In this document: positions 8,217-15,751 of the stretch, in pieces
Layout: every line of letters begins with the position of its first letter
Numbering within the stretch: position 1 is the first letter of the stretch
From: Tagaea sp965279565
GTDB lineage: Bacteria; Pseudomonadota; Alphaproteobacteria; CACIAM-22H2
Assembly: GCA_965279565.1 (NCBI GenBank)
Contig: OZ257249.1
Coordinates: 124,001-188,000, forward strand
Direction: 5' to 3'
DNA: 64,000 nucleotides
Program-made: the position numbers and the translations under genes
The notes under the pieces: model-generated
What the model saw: the letters and a program-made list of their open reading frames with translations, nothing else
What the model was told of the DNA's origin: nothing
Database searches by the model: none

Positions 8217-8241
8217 CATGCCCGGCCGGAGCCGGAAAGGA

Positions 8242-8445
8242 CTAGTAGCCTTCGCGCTCTAGGCGCTTACGCTGCAGCTTGCGCAGGCGGCGGACACCTT
8301 CGGCCTTCTCGCGCGCCTTCTTCTCCGAGGGCTTCTCGAAGTGGCGGCGCAGCTTCATTTCGCGGAAAATGCCTTCGCGCTGCATCTTCTTCTTGAGCGC
8401 GCGCAGGGCCTGATCGACGTTGTTGTCGCGGACGATGACTTGCAC
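8242..8445 (-). CDS. rpsU: 30S ribosomal protein S21
   Basis: The 67-residue basic protein reads MQVIVRDNNVDQALRALKKK and continues with REGIFREMKLRRHFEKPSEKKAREKAE. This is the standard alphaproteobacterial S21 sequence. The start codon is GTG, preceded by AAAGGAG about ten bases upstream. S21 binds near the anti-Shine-Dalgarno region of 16S rRNA in the small subunit. The gene stands alone here, facing def and converging on the toxin-antitoxin module. Confidence 0.97.
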   Translation of the reverse strand: MQVIVRDNNVDQALRALKKKMQREGIFREMKLRRHFEKPSEKKAREKAEGVRRLRKLQRKRLEREGY

Positions 8446-8628
8446 GGGAACCGTGCTCCTTTCCCAAACGAAATCAAGGGGTTGAACTTGTAGGCAGCGA
8501 CTCGCGGCGACGTTTCCGCCGCCACCGATTCACCACCGGCGCGCGGCTTATATCATACGCCCCAAAGGCTTGCAAACCGTCGAATGCGGCCTTCCCGCCG
8601 CCCCTTCCTGTCCCATATCCTGCCCCCC

Positions 8629-9159
8629 ATGGCCATCCTGAAGATCGCCCGCATGGGCCACCCGGTCCTGAGCCGGATCGCCGACCCCGTCGCCGACCCG
8701 ACGGCGCCCGAGATCCACATGCTCGTCGAGGACATGGTCGACACGATGGTCGACGCCCCCGGGACCGGCCTCGCCGCCCCGCAGGTGCACGTGCCCCTGC
8801 GCGTCGTCGTATTCCTCGTCCGGCCCGAGCGCACGACCGGGATCGAGGGCGACACGCCGGTCGACCTGACCGTGCTGGTCAACCCGATCCTCGAACCGAT
8901 CGGCACGGAAATGAACGAGGGCTACGAGGGCTGCCTTTCCGTCCCCGGCCTGACCGGGGCCGTCCCGCGCCACACGCATCTGCGCTATCGCGGGCTCGAC
9001 CTGCAGGGCCGCATGATCGAGCGCACGGTCGCCGGCTTCCATGCGCGCGTGGTCCAGCACGAGTGCGACCATCTCGACGGCATCCTCTATCCGCAGCGCA
9101 TGACCGACCTTTCCAAACTCGCCTTCGTCGACGAGATGCGCCGACGCACGGAGAAATGA
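8629..9159 (+). CDS. def: peptide deformylase
   Basis: This 176-residue metalloenzyme removes the formyl group from nascent N-terminal methionine. All three motifs are present: GTGLAAPQ (motif 1), EGCLSVPG with the metal-binding Cys (motif 2) and QHECDHLDG with the HExxH zinc/iron site (motif 3). I start at MAILKIARMGHPVL because that is where family similarity begins. No ribosome site precedes it (the six bases before ATG are all C), and an in-frame ATG at 8584 is possible. It overlaps or abuts the following COQ9 gene. Confidence 0.94.
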   Translation: MAILKIARMGHPVLSRIADPVADPTAPEIHMLVEDMVDTMVDAPGTGLAAPQVHVPLRVVVFLVRPERTTGIEGDTPVDLTVLVNPILEPIGTEMNEGYEGCLSVPGLTGAVPRHTHLRYRGLDLQGRMIERTVAGFHARVVQHECDHLDGILYPQRMTDLSKLAFVDEMRRRTEK

Positions 9160-9161
9160 CC

Positions 9162-9812
9162 ATGCCCTTCGATCGCATCCTCGCGCGCGACCGCATCGTG
9201 GAAGCCGCCTTGCCGCATATCCCGTTCGACGGCTGGAGCCTGCCCGTCCTCGCGCGCGCGGCCGGGGAGGCGGGCTATCCGCCGGCCACGGCACTGCGCG
9301 TGTTCCCCAACGGGGTCAACGACGCGCTGGCGCACTGGTGCGCCATGTCCGACCGCGCGATGGTCGCCGCGTGCGAGGCCGATCCGGAATTCGCCGGCTT
9401 CAAGATCCGCCAGAAGATCGCGCATGCGATCCGCCTGCGCCTCGCCCCGCTCGCCCCGCACCGCGAGGCAGTGCGCCGCACGCTCGGCCTGATGGCGCTT
9501 CCGGGCAGCCTGCCGCTGTCGATGCGCACGCTGTGGGCGACGGTCGACGCGGTCTGGCAGCTCGCCGGCGACCGCGCGACCGACTTCAACTACTACTCCA
9601 AGCGCGGGCTCGCGGCGGGCGTCTATTCGTCCACGCTGCTCTTCTGGCTCGAGGACAAGTCCGAAGGCCAGGCCGACACGTGGGAATTCCTCGACCGGCG
9701 CATCGCCAACGTGATGGCCATGCCCAAGGCGATGGCCGACGCGAAGGCAAAGCTCGCCAAGCTGCCCAACCCGTTCGCGGGGCTGATGGGCAAGTTCAAG
9801 CGCGCCGGCTGA
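9162..9812 (+). CDS. COQ9 family ubiquinone biosynthesis accessory protein
   Basis: The protein (216 residues) has a TetR-like helical fold: an N-terminal block (RIVEAALPHIPFDGWSLPVLARAAGEAGYPP) and the conserved C-terminal part ATDFNYYSKRGLAAGVYSSTLLFWLED. That second motif is the signature of COQ9, a lipid-binding protein that presents the quinone intermediate to the COQ7 hydroxylase. I prefer ATG 9162 because GGAG lies eight bases upstream. ATG 9156 overlaps the def stop (ATGA) and would add two residues. It converges on purK with a 3-base gap. Confidence 0.9.
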   Translation: MPFDRILARDRIVEAALPHIPFDGWSLPVLARAAGEAGYPPATALRVFPNGVNDALAHWCAMSDRAMVAACEADPEFAGFKIRQKIAHAIRLRLAPLAPHREAVRRTLGLMALPGSLPLSMRTLWATVDAVWQLAGDRATDFNYYSKRGLAAGVYSSTLLFWLEDKSEGQADTWEFLDRRIANVMAMPKAMADAKAKLAKLPNPFAGLMGKFKRAG

Positions 9813-9815
9813 CGC

Positions 9816-10898
9816 CTAGCGCTTCTTCTTCAGATACGTGACATGGCCCATCTTGCGGCCGGGCCGCGCTTCGGCCTTGCCGTAGAGATGCAGGATCGCG
9901 CGCTTGTCGGCGAGCAATGCCGGTACCGCGTCCACATCGTCGCCGATCAGGTTCTTCATCAATGCGTCCGAATGGCGGACCGGATCGCCCAGCGGGAGCC
10001 CTGCGACCGAGCGCGCGAGCTGGTCGAACTGGCTGGCGGGGCACGCGTCGATGGTCCAGTGGCCGGAATTGTGCGGGCGCGGGGCAAGCTCGTTGACGAG
10101 CAGCTCGCCCCGTCGCGTGCGGAACATCTCGACCGCCAGCACGCCGACGAGGCCCAGCCTGTCGGCGATGTGCAGCGCCATCTCTTCCGCCTCGCGGCGC
10201 ATGGCGGCCGGCAGTTTCGCCGGTGCCACGGTCACGTCGAGGATGTGGTGCTTGTGGCGGTTCTCGACCGGCACGTAGCAGGCCGCACCCGAAGCGCCGC
10301 GCGCCACGACGACCGACAGCTCGCTGCGGAAATCGACGAACCCTTCGAGGATGCCCGGCGTGCCCTTCAGCACCGCGAACGCGTCGGCCAGCTCCATGCG
10401 CGGACCGATCTTGACCTGGCCCTTGCCGTCATAGCCCATGCGCGCGGTCTTCAGCACCGCCGGCCGGCCGAGGGCGGCGATGCCGCGCTCGAGATCGCGC
10501 AGCGTGCGCACGCTTGTCCAAGGTGCGGTCGCGATGCCGATGCGGTTGAGGAAGGACTTCTCGAGGATGCGGTCCTGGCACGTCGCCAGCACCTTCGCCG
10601 ACGGATGGAGCGGGGCGTGCCCCGCCTTCGCGACGGCGGCGACACCCTCGACCGGGATGTTCTCGAACTCGTACGTGACCACGTCGCACGCCTTGAAGAA
10701 CGCGGCGAGCGCCTTGCGGTCGCGATAGTCGGCGATGGTGGCCTTCGTCGCGACCTGCTCGGCGGGCGAATCCTTTTCCGGCCCGAAGCAGTGCGTGCGG
10801 AAGCCGAGGCGTGCTGCGGCCAATGCGGTCATGCGGCCAAGCTGGCCGTTGCCCAGGATGCCGATGGTCGAGCCGGGCGGAAGGCGGCGCACGCTCAC
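9816..10898 (-). CDS. purK: 5-(carboxyamino)imidazole ribonucleotide synthase
   Basis: The 360-residue ATP-grasp enzyme converts AIR, bicarbonate and ATP to N5-CAIR in purine synthesis. It has the N-terminal TIGILGNGQLGRMTALAAARLGF loop, the ATP-grasp signature KTARMGYDGKGQ, the conserved ELAPRPHNSGHWTIDAC block and C-terminal HLYGKAEARPGRKMGHV. The start is GTG and overlaps the purE stop (GTGA), which couples its translation to purE. The tail is short and basic (KKKR). Confidence 0.96.
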   Translation of the reverse strand: MSVRRLPPGSTIGILGNGQLGRMTALAAARLGFRTHCFGPEKDSPAEQVATKATIADYRDRKALAAFFKACDVVTYEFENIPVEGVAAVAKAGHAPLHPSAKVLATCQDRILEKSFLNRIGIATAPWTSVRTLRDLERGIAALGRPAVLKTARMGYDGKGQVKIGPRMELADAFAVLKGTPGILEGFVDFRSELSVVVARGASGAACYVPVENRHKHHILDVTVAPAKLPAAMRREAEEMALHIADRLGLVGVLAVEMFRTRRGELLVNELAPRPHNSGHWTIDACPASQFDQLARSVAGLPLGDPVRHSDALMKNLIGDDVDAVPALLADKRAILHLYGKAEARPGRKMGHVTYLKKKR

Positions 10899-11425
10899 TT
10901 GCGGGCCTTCTTCTTCGCGGGCTTCTTTGCCGGCACTTCGTCGACCGGCTTCTGCGCGATCTTGGCGGTCTGCGCCGCGCGGAACGCGTCGAGCGCCTTG
11001 GCGACCTTGGCGTCGGACAGCGCAACGACCGCGGCGGCCAGAAGCCCTGCGTTGGTGGCGCCTGCGCGGCCAATGGCGAGCGTGCCGACCGGGATGCCGG
11101 CCGGCATCTGCACGATCGACAGCAGCGAATCGAGACCCTTGAGCGTGCGCGATTCGACCGGCACGCCGAACACCGGCAAGCGCGTCATCGCCGCCGCCAT
11201 GCCCGGCAGGTGCGCGGCCCCGCCGGCACCCGCGATGATGCAGGAAAGCCCGGCCTTCGCGGCCTGCATCGCATAACGGTAGAGACGCTCGGGCGTGCGG
11301 TGGGCCGAGACGATGCGCGTCTCGAACGGCACGCCCAGATCGCGCAGGATGTCCGCCGCGTGGCGCATCGTTTCCCAGTCCGACTGGCTGCCCATGATGA
11401 TGCCGACGAGGGGCTTCTTCGCCAT
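10895..11425 (-). CDS. purE: N5-carboxyaminoimidazole ribonucleotide mutase
   Basis: The product (176 residues) converts N5-CAIR to CAIR. The class I PurE core is complete: VGIIMGSQSDWETMRHAADIL at the N-terminus, SAHRTPERLYRYA with the catalytic His, and AGAGGAAHLPGMAAAMT, followed by LLSIVQMPAGIPVGTLAIG. A Lys/Ala/Pro-rich tail of about 20 residues extends beyond the usual end. It forms a two-gene operon with purK. The 160 bases upstream hold a TATACT in the minus direction (11471-11476) without a convincing -35. Confidence 0.96.
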   Translation of the reverse strand: MAKKPLVGIIMGSQSDWETMRHAADILRDLGVPFETRIVSAHRTPERLYRYAMQAAKAGLSCIIAGAGGAAHLPGMAAAMTRLPVFGVPVESRTLKGLDSLLSIVQMPAGIPVGTLAIGRAGATNAGLLAAAVVALSDAKVAKALDAFRAAQTAKIAQKPVDEVPAKKPAKKKARK

Positions 11426-11586
11426 TTATCGCGCACTCCCGAAAGGCCGGCCGCAGCCGGAAAGGGGCGGAGTATAGGCGAGCCGTCCGCCGCGCGGAAA
11501 GGGCCGCTTCGCCCGCTTTCGGACCCCAAAATCCGGCCGGTCTGTGCTATGGCTCGTCGCCAGTACGCATTCAATCCCGGCATCGG

Positions 11587-12339
11587 ATGAAGATCGGCGA
11601 TCCCAACCGCATCATCGGCCCAGCGACCGCCGCCCCCGTGCGCAAGACGGATGCGGCCGGCCGCGCGCAAGGGCCCGCACCTGCCCCGATGTCGGGCGGC
11701 ATGCGCACGCCCAAGGACATCGCTCAGGTGATGGGCATTCCCGAGGCCGAATTCACGCCCAAGGTGCGCGACGCGATCATGCGGCTGATGGCCGAGGTCG
11801 ACAAGGCGCGCCGCGAAGCCGCCCAGGCCCAGTCGCGCGCGGCACATCTGGAACGGCTCGCCGACCAGGACAGCCTCGTTCCCGTCTTCAACCGTCGTGC
11901 CTTCGTGCGCGAGCTGGGGCGCATGCAGGCCTTCGCCGAGCGCTACGACCAGCCTTCGAGCCTCGTCTATTTCGACGCCAACGGTCTCAAGCAGGTCAAC
12001 GACACGCACGGGCATGCGGCGGGCGATGCCCTGCTCGCGCACATCGCGCGCGTGCTGGTGCAGAACGTGCGCGACACCGACGTGGTCGGGCGGCTCGGCG
12101 GCGACGAGTTCGGCGTCATCCTCACCTATTCCGACAAGCCGGTCGCCGACGAGAAGGCCGCCCTGCTCGCCCAGCGCGTGCAGGAAAGCGAGCTCGACTG
12201 GCGCGGCGTGGCGATCAAGCCGTCGGTGGCGTGGGGCGTCTACACGTTCCGCGGCGGCGACGACATCGCGCGCCTGCTGGAAAGTGCGGACCGCGAGATG
12301 TACGAGCGCAAGAAGAACAGCCGCAGCACCGCACCCTGA
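11587..12339 (+). CDS. GGDEF-domain diguanylate cyclase
   Basis: This 250-residue soluble protein has a non-conserved 60-residue N-terminus and a short coiled-coil (VDKARREAAQAQSRAAHLERLAD). The C-terminal GGDEF domain starts at DQDSLVPVFNRRAF and has the active-site loop GRLGGDEFGVIL. An RxxD inhibitory site (RDTD) lies five residues before GGDEF, so product inhibition by c-di-GMP is likely. There is no sensor domain or membrane segment. The A+T-poor 5' region holds no clear promoter. The gene converges on a DUF465 gene. Confidence 0.9.
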   Translation: MKIGDPNRIIGPATAAPVRKTDAAGRAQGPAPAPMSGGMRTPKDIAQVMGIPEAEFTPKVRDAIMRLMAEVDKARREAAQAQSRAAHLERLADQDSLVPVFNRRAFVRELGRMQAFAERYDQPSSLVYFDANGLKQVNDTHGHAAGDALLAHIARVLVQNVRDTDVVGRLGGDEFGVILTYSDKPVADEKAALLAQRVQESELDWRGVAIKPSVAWGVYTFRGGDDIARLLESADREMYERKKNSRSTAP

Positions 12340-12345
12340 CCGGCG

Positions 12346-12552
12346 TCACGCGATGATGTCGGGCAGCAGCTGGCTTTCGAGCCGCGCGATCTGGTCCTTC
12401 AGAGCCAGCTTGCGCTTCTTCAGGCGCTGGACCTGCAGCATGTCGATGGGCCCGGCTTCCACCATGCGCGCGATCACGTCGTCGAGGTCGCGATGCTCGC
12501 TCTGCAGTTCCGCGATCTGGCGGCGGATCGTTTCGAATACGGGATCGTCCAT
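12346..12552 (-). CDS. YdcH family (DUF465) small protein
   Basis: This 68-residue, highly charged helical protein reads MDDPVFETIRRQIAELQSEH, then RDLDDVIARMVEAGP and QRLKKRKLALKDQIARLES. The L-x-x-x-H-R-x-L-D core followed by LKKRKLxLKDxI is the DUF465/YdcH signature, predicted to form an antiparallel coiled coil. The function is unknown in general. A second member of the same family is encoded at 13245-13409. The gene is divergent from the TIGR02444 gene. Confidence 0.86.
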   Translation of the reverse strand: MDDPVFETIRRQIAELQSEHRDLDDVIARMVEAGPIDMLQVQRLKKRKLALKDQIARLESQLLPDIIA

Positions 12553-12612
12553 CGACGCCGGTGCTTTTTCGGTATGCGGAAAGCAGATTTTACGATGGGC
12601 ACTCTAGCAGCA

Positions 12613-13101
12613 ATGAAGGTCCGGCGGAACCAAGGCCTGTGGCGCTTCGCCTTGGGACTTTATGGCCGTCCGGGCGTGGCCGCCGCCTGCCTCGACCTGC
12701 AGGACCGGCACGGCGTCGACATACCGCTGCTGCTGGCCGCGATCTGGCACGGCGCCAGCGGGCGCGGCCGGCTCGATGCGGCGCGCGCGCGCGTCTGGCG
12801 GGCACATGCGCGCAGGTGGCGGCACACGATCGCGCCGCTGCGGACCGCGCGTACTGCGATCCGCACGGCGGCGAAAGCCGATCCGGCGATCGCGCGACTG
12901 CGCAAGTCGATCCTCGCGGCCGAGCTTGCGGCGGAAAAACTGCTGCTGCGCGATCTCGAAACGGACTCGACCACGCGCGGTGCGACACAAGCGCGCGGTG
13001 CGCACGCGGACGCGCAACACAATGCCGACATATTCGTTCGCGGGCCGCGCGCACGCCGCGCGTTAACGAAAATAATTTCGCGACTCGGCCCATTGCCGTG
13101 A
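12613..13101 (+). CDS. TIGR02444 family protein
   Basis: The 162-residue, Arg/Ala-rich protein contains LWRFALGLYGRPGVAAACLDLQDRHG and DIPLLLAAIW, the N-terminal signature of TIGR02444 family proteins, which have no assigned function. The middle is a series of basic helices. The last 40 residues are Arg/Gly-rich and probably disordered. The start is uncertain: ATG 12613 is nearest to the conserved block, and ATG 12595 would add six residues. Neither has a clear ribosome site. It lies between two DUF465 genes. Confidence 0.72.
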   Translation: MKVRRNQGLWRFALGLYGRPGVAAACLDLQDRHGVDIPLLLAAIWHGASGRGRLDAARARVWRAHARRWRHTIAPLRTARTAIRTAAKADPAIARLRKSILAAELAAEKLLLRDLETDSTTRGATQARGAHADAQHNADIFVRGPRARRALTKIISRLGPLP

Positions 13102-13244
13102 AATCAAAGCCCTGACCGGACCGGTCCAGATTAATTTCTATCTCCGCATGCAATAGCGCCATCGACGCCGTCTTGCGAGGCTCCGGGGACAGGCATAGGC
13201 TTTTCGACGTGAGCGCATGAACCAGAACGAAGGAGGTTGCGGCA

Positions 13245-13409
13245 ATGCCAAAATCCGATCGCGTCAGGTCCCTGCAAGCCAAGCATGCCAAGCTCGAACG
13301 CGAACTCAGCCACGAAGAAGCCCGACCCGCACCCAGTCCGGCGGCGGTCGCAACCCTCAAGCGCGAAAAACTGAAGATCAAGGACGAGCTCGCCCGAATG
13401 TCGGGCTAG
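13245..13409 (+). CDS. small YdcH family (DUF465) protein, 54 residues
   Basis: This short gene encodes MPKSDRVRSLQAKHAKLERE, then LSHEEARPAP and a helix VATLKREKLKIKDELARMSG. The L-x-x-K-H-A-K-L-E-x-E-L core and the LKREKLKIKDEL ending match DUF465, as in the neighbour at 12346-12552. A near-perfect ribosome site (AAGGAGG) lies 7 bases before the ATG, the strongest in this part of the window, so good expression is likely. The 140 bases upstream contain an A+T-rich stretch after the TIGR02444 stop. Function unknown. Confidence 0.85.
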   Translation: MPKSDRVRSLQAKHAKLERELSHEEARPAPSPAAVATLKREKLKIKDELARMSG

Positions 13410-13441
13410 CGGTCTTTCCGCGCGCCCCCGCCGGCCTGCGC

Positions 13442-13954
13442 TCAGGCCGGCGGCAGGCGCCGCTTGGCGTAGCTCACGAGCATGTTGCCGAGCACGTCGA
13501 GGAACGGATCGCCGGATTTCAGCAGCCCCGACATCGTCACGGTCGCCATCAGCGCCTGCACGCGGCTGGCCTTGTCGCCCAGCGGCGGGCGCACTTCCAT
13601 CGGGATCGGCTTCGTCCACACGGGCGTTTCGCGCACGAACCCCGCGAACAGCTCGAAGATGTCGCGCTGGCTGCTGCTCAATCCCTTCAGCTTGGTCAGG
13701 AACCGCGCGCGGTCGACGATGACGACCTCGGTTTCCACCTTCGCGCGGGTCGTGGCCATGCGCGGCGCGTTGTCGAGCAGCGCCAGCTCGCCGAACATCA
13801 TGCCCGGATTTATGACCGCGATCGGGGGTGCATCGGGATTGGCGAGCTTGATCACTTCGACCTGGCCGGTCTTCACGAGGCACGCGTAATCGCCGCTTTC
13901 GCCTTCGCGAAAGACGATCATGCCGGGACGGTATTTGCGGGTCTGGTCGGCCAT
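13442..13954 (-). CDS. cyclic nucleotide-binding (CRP-like sensor) domain protein
   Basis: The protein (170 residues) is essentially one cNMP-binding jelly roll: GMIVFREGESGDYACLVKTGQVEVIK, then NPGMMFGELALLDNAPRMATTRA, the phosphate-binding cassette region, and VVIVDRARFLTKL. There is no DNA-binding HTH after it, only about 60 helical residues, so it is not a transcription factor of the CRP type. It may act as a free ligand-sensing subunit. The FGELALLDNAPRMATTRA cassette carries the Glu and Arg that contact the cyclic phosphate. The start ATG at 13954 is 14 bases after the stop of the acyl-CoA synthetase gene, so they are probably one operon. Confidence 0.86.
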   Translation of the reverse strand: MADQTRKYRPGMIVFREGESGDYACLVKTGQVEVIKLANPDAPPIAVINPGMMFGELALLDNAPRMATTRAKVETEVVIVDRARFLTKLKGLSSSQRDIFELFAGFVRETPVWTKPIPMEVRPPLGDKASRVQALMATVTMSGLLKSGDPFLDVLGNMLVSYAKRRLPPA

Positions 13955-13967
13955 CTGATTCGGAATT

Positions 13968-15638
13968 TTAGAGCGATTTCGTGCGCTCGCGTAGCACGAA
14001 TTTCTGGATCTTTCCGGTCGAGGTTTTCGGCAGCGGGCCGAACACGACCGTGCGCGGGACCTTGTAGCCGGCAAGATGCTCGCGGGAAAACGCGATCAGC
14101 TCGGCGGCACTGGCCGTGGCACCGTCCTTCAGCGTGACGAAGGCGCAGGGCGTTTCGCCCCATTTCTCGTCCGCGCGCGCGACGACCGCCACTTCCAGTA
14201 CCGCCGGATGGCGATAGAGCGCGCTTTCGACCTCGATCGTCGAGATGTTTTCCCCGCCCGAGATGATGATGTCCTTCGAGCGGTCCTTGAGCTCGACATA
14301 GCCGTTGGCGTGCATGACGCCGAGATCGCCGGTATGGAACCAGCCGCCCTTGAACGCCTTGGCGGTCGCTTCCGCGTTCTTGAGATAGCCCTTCATGACG
14401 ATGTTGCCGCGCATGAAGACCTCGCCCATCGTCGCCCCGTCCGAGGGGACCGGCTTCAACGTCTTCTCGTCGGCGACCATCAGCCCTTCGAGGACCGGAT
14501 AGCGCACGCCCTGGCGCGCCTTCAGCACGGCGGATTCGGCCGTCGGCAACGCATCCCACTCCGAATGCCACTCGCACACAACCGCCGGCCCGTAGACCTC
14601 GGTCAGGCCATAGACATGCGTGATGTGGAAGCCCATGCGCTCCATCTTCTCGATCACCGTGGCGGGCGGCGGGGCGGCTGCCGTCATGATCTCGACCACG
14701 TGCGTGGGATCCTGGCGCATCGTCTCGGGCGCGTTGATCAGCATGTTCATGACGATGGGCGCGCCGCACATGTGCGTGACGCCGCGTTCCTTTATCGCCG
14801 CGAAGATCGCGGGCGCTTCCACCCGACGCAGACACACGTTGGTGCCGGCTATCGCCGCGATGGTCCACGGGAAGCACCAGCCGTTGCAGTGGAACATCGG
14901 CAGGGTCCACAGATAGACCGGATGGTGCCCGAGATCCCACACCATCGTGTTGCCGACCGCGTTCAGGTAGGCGCCGCGATGGTGGTAGACCACGCCCTTG
15001 GGATTTCCCGTGGTGCCCGACGTGTAGTTGAGCGCCAGCGCGTCCCACTCGTCGCGCACCTTGAGCGGGGCGAAATCCGCGTCGCCGCCGGCGAGAAAAT
15101 CCTCGTACTCCGTTTTGCCCAGCCGCTTGCCGCCGGGACCTTCCGGATCGTCGATGTCGATGACGACCGGCTTGCGCTTCGCCTTGGCCAGCGCCTTCGC
15201 GACGACAGGCGCGAACTCGGTATCGGCGAAGATCAGCTTCGTCTCGCCATGGTCGATCTGGAAGGCGATCGTGTCGGCATCAAGCCGGATATTCATCGCG
15301 TTGAGCACCGCACCGGCCATCGGCACGCCGAAGGCGCATTCGTAGGCCGCCGGGATGTTGGGGGCGAGCAGCGCGACCGTGTCGCCGCGCTTCACGCCCG
15401 CGCGCGCGAGTGCGGAGGCAAGCCTGCGGCAGCGCGCGTGCGTCTGCGCCCAGGTCTGCGCGATGCGCCCGTGCAGGATCGCGGTCTTGCGCGGCCACAC
15501 CGCGGCGGCACGCGCGAGGAAACCCACCGGCGACAGCGGCTCGTAGTTCGCCGCGTTGCGACCCAGGTCGCGCTCCCACTTGCCCGCACGGACGGGGGCG
15601 GGCTTTGCGGACTTGCGGGGCTTCTTCTTGGCGGCCAT
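13968..15638 (-). CDS. AMP-forming acyl-CoA synthetase
   Basis: This 556-residue ANL-superfamily ligase activates a carboxylate as acyl-AMP and transfers it to CoA. The P-loop-like motif YTSGTTGNPKGVVYHHRG, the A5 motif THVYGLTEVYGP, the A7/A8 region GWFHTGDLGVMHANGYVELKDRSKDIIISGGENIS and the catalytic Lys near the end (LPKTSTGKIQKFVLR) are all present. It most resembles medium-chain or methylmercaptopropionate-type synthetases by length and by the LNAMNIRLD motif. The N-terminus carries an extra Lys/Pro-rich tail (MAAKKKPRKSAKPAPVRAGK). It is divergent from prpE. Confidence 0.9.
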   Translation of the reverse strand: MAAKKKPRKSAKPAPVRAGKWERDLGRNAANYEPLSPVGFLARAAAVWPRKTAILHGRIAQTWAQTHARCRRLASALARAGVKRGDTVALLAPNIPAAYECAFGVPMAGAVLNAMNIRLDADTIAFQIDHGETKLIFADTEFAPVVAKALAKAKRKPVVIDIDDPEGPGGKRLGKTEYEDFLAGGDADFAPLKVRDEWDALALNYTSGTTGNPKGVVYHHRGAYLNAVGNTMVWDLGHHPVYLWTLPMFHCNGWCFPWTIAAIAGTNVCLRRVEAPAIFAAIKERGVTHMCGAPIVMNMLINAPETMRQDPTHVVEIMTAAAPPPATVIEKMERMGFHITHVYGLTEVYGPAVVCEWHSEWDALPTAESAVLKARQGVRYPVLEGLMVADEKTLKPVPSDGATMGEVFMRGNIVMKGYLKNAEATAKAFKGGWFHTGDLGVMHANGYVELKDRSKDIIISGGENISTIEVESALYRHPAVLEVAVVARADEKWGETPCAFVTLKDGATASAAELIAFSREHLAGYKVPRTVVFGPLPKTSTGKIQKFVLRERTKSL

Positions 15639-15751
15639 GGCGTGCTTACCCGGAAAATGGACATCGTGACGCAGCGATTCATGCCACGCCGCCCCTTCCC
15701 AAACCAGAGGCGCTGCTGCAAATTCGTTGAAAGTTGCGGGGGGAAAAAATC

